From Nitrospirota bacterium (GTDB lineage: Bacteria > Nitrospirota > Leptospirillia > Leptospirillales > Leptospirillaceae), in contig JAKBXW010000001.1 of the NCBI GenBank assembly GCA_021840555.1, positions 1-64,000 on the forward strand: a stretch of 64,000 bases of DNA, read 5' to 3'. A model generated the notes under the pieces. It was given only the letters and a program-made list of their open reading frames with translations. It was not told the DNA's origin and ran no database searches. Position numbers and translations under genes: made by a program. Positions 60,903 to 64,000 of this stretch are shown piece by piece (positions within the stretch are counted from its first letter, which is position 1; every line of letters begins with the position of its first letter).

Positions 60903-62213
60903 TTAATCTGCGATCGGTTTCTTTTGTAATGGCTGGGCATCCTCGTTCTTGAAAACGCTTCTGACCAGATTCATCGGCCCTTTGGTTGTCTCCGGGTAGG
61001 AAATCGATCCAAAGATAATCAGTGGCGACTGGTCCCTGTTCATCCCCAGGAGAAGGTCCCGGATCCGTTCGATGATGGTGTCGGAATGACGTGGATCCAT
61101 CGCAGGAAGTATCAGAAGATATTCCCGCTGTGTCATATGGGCGATTTCATCGTAGAATCTGAGGTTGGCTCTGACTTTGATCATGAGCGACCTGTGATTT
61201 GGAATCTCGGTTCTGATTCCGATCAGACCAAATCCGGTTCCCGTTATGCGGTGTTCTTCTATCAGGGCTTCGATGAGAAGCATCGCTTCCCGTCGATCGA
61301 GGAATCCTGATTCTGGCTCTCTTGCGGTTGGGAGCAAATCTCCCAGGTTTTTGCGGATTTCGAAGAGGTTCCTTGAGAGCACTTGCACCTTGGGTTGAAA
61401 GGAGCTGAGGCCGGGAAGCTCCCTTTTTCTTGATTCGGGCCGAAAGAGCCGGACTTTTCCAAAAAATGTGCGATTGTAGAGAAGGGGAAAATCCGCCCAG
61501 TATCCTTCCCCCGGGTTCTTTGCAAAGAGGATCCGCCGGAATGGGAGAATTTCCTTGGATTCTTCTTTGGAAAGGGATTCTGCAATCAGTTTCCTTCCTT
61601 CATCCGGATTGTATCTGACACGCCAGAACTCGGCGGATGGTGACCACGAGGAGGTGGTTGAAAGATAGACCTGGGCCATGGCCGCATTCGGATCGGTGCC
61701 CAGTTCATCCTTGAAAAAATGGTCGATCAGGAGCTCGTCGCTGACACTCCGAATGATTATTCTCGCAGGGGTGCGAATTCGCCGACCCAGAAGAATCAAA
61801 GCCTCCTTTCCGCTTTCATCGAGCTCCTCAGAGATCTTTTCGAGAAAGAACGGATCCTCCGCGCTCTCCTTCTTGGTCGGGACTTTGAGAATGAACCTTT
61901 TTTTCCCTGATTCCGGATCGGGAAGGTCAATGAGGGAAGGGTGGGGCGAAAGGGAGGATGCCCAGTCCCAAAACCGTCCCTTTGTTTCACCGGAGAGAGA
62001 CTGGGCGATCTGATTGGCGTGGTCAGCAAGAGAAAATCGGGGGAAGCCGGCTCTTACGAGATTCCATCTTTGTAAAAAACGGGAATTGGCAAGGATGATG
62101 TGCGTTCTGGACAGGAAAAGGGAAAAGGATAGATCCGATTCGGAGAGAAGGGAGTCAATTTCAAGGAGGGCCTGTTCATTTTTGAATAGCGAGGGTCTGA
62201 ACAAGAGATTCAT
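60903..62213 (-). CDS. Second degenerate GGDEF protein keeping the RxxD I-site
   Basis: 436 aa. N-terminal 290 residues have no family I recognise, with helical and beta segments. The C-terminal 140 residues are GGDEF-like, with RFYD (RxxD) followed by EIAHM and TQREY where GGDEF is expected, and FGSISYPE in place of the usual SIG strand. Catalytic residues are gone. It is a candidate c-di-GMP receptor, similar in design to the protein at 27238-28623. Confidence 0.65.
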   Translation of the reverse strand: MNLLFRPSLFKNEQALLEIDSLLSESDLSFSLFLSRTHIILANSRFLQRWNLVRAGFPRFSLADHANQIAQSLSGETKGRFWDWASSLSPHPSLIDLPDPESGKKRFILKVPTKKESAEDPFFLEKISEELDESGKEALILLGRRIRTPARIIIRSVSDELLIDHFFKDELGTDPNAAMAQVYLSTTSSWSPSAEFWRVRYNPDEGRKLIAESLSKEESKEILPFRRILFAKNPGEGYWADFPLLYNRTFFGKVRLFRPESRKRELPGLSSFQPKVQVLSRNLFEIRKNLGDLLPTAREPESGFLDRREAMLLIEALIEEHRITGTGFGLIGIRTEIPNHRSLMIKVRANLRFYDEIAHMTQREYLLILPAMDPRHSDTIIERIRDLLLGMNRDQSPLIIFGSISYPETTKGPMNLVRSVFKNEDAQPLQKKPIAD

Positions 62214-62292
62214 CGTTAACGGCCAGCTCCTGTGAAAATGGATGAATCCGCAGACTCTGAATCATTGTCTGGATGGCTTTTTCTAATCTAGC

Positions 62293-62970
62293 ATGAGGAC
62301 CCCATTGATGGAAACCGACAGGAAGGTGTATGATCGGCAAACCCAATTTTTCGCCGAGGCCTATCGCAGTGGAAACATAGGTTGGCCACGGGAAGGACCC
62401 TCGGGACTCGTCGACCTGCTTCTCGAAGCCGCCAACGGATCGGGTTTCGGAACGGTTCTGGAGATCGGGTCGGGAGAAGGCCGGAATCTCGCGCCTTTTC
62501 TGAAGCGGGGATGGAATGTCGTGGCACTGGATCTCCTGGTCGACCCTCTTCGGGTAGCGCGCGGGAAGATCTCTTCGGAAAGGTCGGGCCAGGCTTTTTT
62601 TGTCCAGGGGGACCTTTTTCGATTGCCCTTTCGTCCGAAGAGTTTTGATGTCGTCTTTGACTTCGGGGTTTACCATCATCTGCGCCGTCCCGAGAGAAAA
62701 AAGTACCCTTCATGGATCGGGCAATTGCTTAAGCCTGGCGGATTGGCGGGGGTCGGGGTCTTTTCAGAGCTTTTTCGGCATTTTCCTGAAGAATCGAGAC
62801 GCCGGAGCTTTGTGACCCACCGGGGACATCATGATGTCTTTTTCAGGGAAAGGGATCTGCCGGCTCTTTTGGGCGGGAGCTTCTCCTTGGTGTCCACGGG
62901 ATCGGAGTCCCCTGGAGCACTCGACCATTACCGACTGGCGGTCTATCGGAAGATTCGTGAGTGGCTGTAA
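62293..62970 (+). CDS. Class I SAM-dependent methyltransferase
   Basis: 225 aa. SAM site VLEIGSGEGRNLAPFL, DLLVDPLRVAR, motif DVVFDFGVYHHL and LLKPGGLAGVGVFS. The target is unknown. The start is ATG 62293 or 62308, with no clear ribosome site. Confidence 0.85.
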   Translation: MRTPLMETDRKVYDRQTQFFAEAYRSGNIGWPREGPSGLVDLLLEAANGSGFGTVLEIGSGEGRNLAPFLKRGWNVVALDLLVDPLRVARGKISSERSGQAFFVQGDLFRLPFRPKSFDVVFDFGVYHHLRRPERKKYPSWIGQLLKPGGLAGVGVFSELFRHFPEESRRRSFVTHRGHHDVFFRERDLPALLGGSFSLVSTGSESPGALDHYRLAVYRKIREWL

Positions 62971-63000
62971 CCAGAATCAGCTTTTGGAAAGGGATCATTA

Positions 63001-63300
63001 ATGGAGCACCGTCCCATCGCATTTGCCTATGAAATCGGAGAAACCGTCCTGGTCACCATCACGAATCAGATAGGTCTCGTGGAAAGCCGGACGAGAGGAT
63101 ACTGGAAGGCCAACGAATACGATGTCATCATTCCACCGGAAAATGCCCGCATGCGGGTTCGTGAGGAAAATTTGTCCCATGTTCCGAACGAATATGTGCT
63201 GACACGCCTTCCGACCATGGCAGGATTGTCGGCTCCTCCGAAGTTTCTGAGTGTTCCCGGTGATGTCAGGACTTCGGGGACCTCTCTGACATCGCAGTGA
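63001..63300 (+). CDS. Hypothetical protein (99 aa)
   Basis: ATG 63001. Soluble, with a strand-rich N-terminus (FAYEIGETVLVTITNQIG), an Arg/Glu-rich centre and a Pro/Ser/Thr tail. No domain recognised. It follows the methyltransferase gene by 30 bases and precedes a terminator. Confidence 0.6.
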   Translation: MEHRPIAFAYEIGETVLVTITNQIGLVESRTRGYWKANEYDVIIPPENARMRVREENLSHVPNEYVLTRLPTMAGLSAPPKFLSVPGDVRTSGTSLTSQ

Positions 63301-63340
63301 TTTTTCTCTGAAAATTCTTTGTTCATGCTTCGTAAAGAGA

Positions 63341-63369
63341 AAAGGGGACCTTTGGAAAGGTCCCTTTTT
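63341..63369 (+). terminator. Rho-independent terminator
   Basis: GGGACCTTT pairs with AAAGGTCCC through a short GG loop, with A-run before and T-run after. It ends the methyltransferase-hypothetical unit and could act on both strands. Confidence 0.85.
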
Positions 63370-63619
63370 GCGTTCTTGCATTCCGGCGCAAAAACTGTCG
63401 ATCCGGAGATCGGGACCCTTTTGGAAAATGGGTTGAGGTCTGTGAGATTGTCCTGGTTGTGACGGGGGTGAAGTTGAACAGATCTTCATGACTGGCGGCG
63501 GATAGGGACTTGCTTGTTGCAACCAAGGACCTTTCGACGGAGAACCGTCCCATTTTCCAATGTCACGGAAGGAAAACGGGACGGAGAAAAGTCACATGAA
63601 AACAGTGCTGTCAAATGCC
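63370..63619. other. Intergenic region before the rhodanese gene end
   Basis: 250 bases. I see no coding frame with a ribosome site, no RNA gene and no repeat. Confidence 0.45.
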
Positions 63620-63964
63620 CTAATAACGGGGAAGTGAACGGTCGGCGTGAAGGGCATAGGCATCAATCCCTCCATGTAGGTTCCTGACTTTTTCGAATCC
63701 CATTTTCTTAAGAAACTGACAGGCCTGAAGGCTTCTGACACCATGGTGGCAATAAACAACAACATCCTTTTCTCGATCGATTTGCGATAGTTTTTGGGGA
63801 AGTTGTGCAAGGGGAATATGAAGGGCATTCGGGATCTTGACCCGGGAATGTTCCCAGTTTTCCCTGACGTCAAGGATGATAAGGTCATCTCCCTTGTCGA
63901 TCCGATCCTTAAGATCCGAAGGATGGAGCTGAAGATCCTTGTTCCCTGAGAAAAATCCAAACAT
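63620..63964 (-). CDS. Rhodanese-domain sulfurtransferase
   Basis: 114 aa single-domain rhodanese. Active-site loop C72-H-H-G-V-R-S in VVYCHHGVRSLQA, DVRENWEH and GGIDAYA. It carries persulfide on C72. No signal peptide, so cytoplasmic. GGGAGG precedes the ATG. A potential sulfur donor in the relay discussed for the altered IscS. Confidence 0.9.
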   Translation of the reverse strand: MFGFFSGNKDLQLHPSDLKDRIDKGDDLIILDVRENWEHSRVKIPNALHIPLAQLPQKLSQIDREKDVVVYCHHGVRSLQACQFLKKMGFEKVRNLHGGIDAYALHADRSLPRY

Positions 63965-64000
63965 TTCTTTTTGACCTCCCGAGAGATCCGCCGGAAGAGC

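Noticed and set aside
63327-63464. 45-codon plus-strand frame
   Set aside because: It runs through a strong terminator hairpin and has no ribosome site.

Overview
The window is a dense, GC-rich stretch of a Gram-negative-type bacterial chromosome. No rRNA gene is present, so the organism is inferred. The combination of a clostridial-type AprA/AprB/Sat sulfate-assimilation cluster, a complete isc operon, an HME-type metal efflux RND system, DsrE/TusA sulfur carriers and several c-di-GMP proteins suggests an acidophilic Leptospirillum-like member of the Nitrospirota. I hold this with moderate confidence.

Layout. 1-5.2 kb: the tail of a membrane protein, then a minus-strand block (small membrane protein, gpmA, DUF971, gpsA, truA, mrp/apbC). 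4.8-10.9 kb: a full isc operon on the minus strand (iscR-iscS-iscU-iscA-hscB-hscA-fdx-iscX plus an unknown gene), with a good IscR type-1-like box upstream of iscR. 10.9-13.8 kb: three envelope genes. 14-18.6 kb: a 39-aa membrane peptide behind a consensus promoter, then aprA-aprB-sat and two XRE regulators. 18.5-22.6 kb: helicase, glutamine amidotransferase and ettA. 22.7-25.2 kb: envelope and TPR proteins, and an HTH-DUF1232 fusion. 25.5 kb: initiator tRNA. 25.8-30.4 kb: lpd, a degenerate GGDEF protein, a phosphoesterase, and DsrE plus TusA. 30.5-34.3 kb: HD-GYP, a TrpD-like protein, an SDR and mazG. 34.3-35.5 kb: a gene-poor stretch with a strong promoter and the apparent start of a decayed FrmR/CsoR-like gene. 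35.5-41.2 kb: a tripartite metal efflux RND operon. 41.3-45.9 kb: prfC, recR, ebfC, dnaX, 4.5S SRP RNA and tRNA-Ser. 46-47.9 kb: a DsrH/DsrF/DsrE-like trio and mscS. 47.9-49.2 kb: an IS630-type element. 49.4-53.3 kb: a diguanylate cyclase, a broken tyrosine integrase beside tRNA-Ser(GCT), another tRNA-Ser and a TPR protein. 53.3-60.9 kb: SDR-tadA, a sigma-54 activator, a fourth tRNA-Ser, dksA-SDR-MDR, a lipoprotein, a dapF homologue and two small membrane proteins. 60.9-64 kb: a second degenerate GGDEF protein, a methyltransferase, an unknown protein and a rhodanese.

The most striking observation is the IscS-like protein of the isc operon. It keeps the mobile persulfide-cysteine loop intact, but the Schiff-base lysine of the PLP site is leucine, and the aligned His104, Asn155, Asp180, Gln183 and Ser203 positions (E. 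coli numbering) are all changed. Unless a normal desulfurase does the chemistry elsewhere, it should be unable to take sulfur from cysteine. It could still act as a persulfide relay and scaffold for IscU. The window also encodes TusA, a DsrE protein, a DsrE/F/H-like trio and a rhodanese, which are the kinds of carrier that could feed such a relay. A second apparent pseudoenzyme is the DapF homologue, in which both catalytic cysteines are serines. Two GGDEF-like proteins have lost the catalytic motif but keep an RxxD I-site, so they may be c-di-GMP receptors alongside the intact cyclase and the HD-GYP phosphodiesterase found here.
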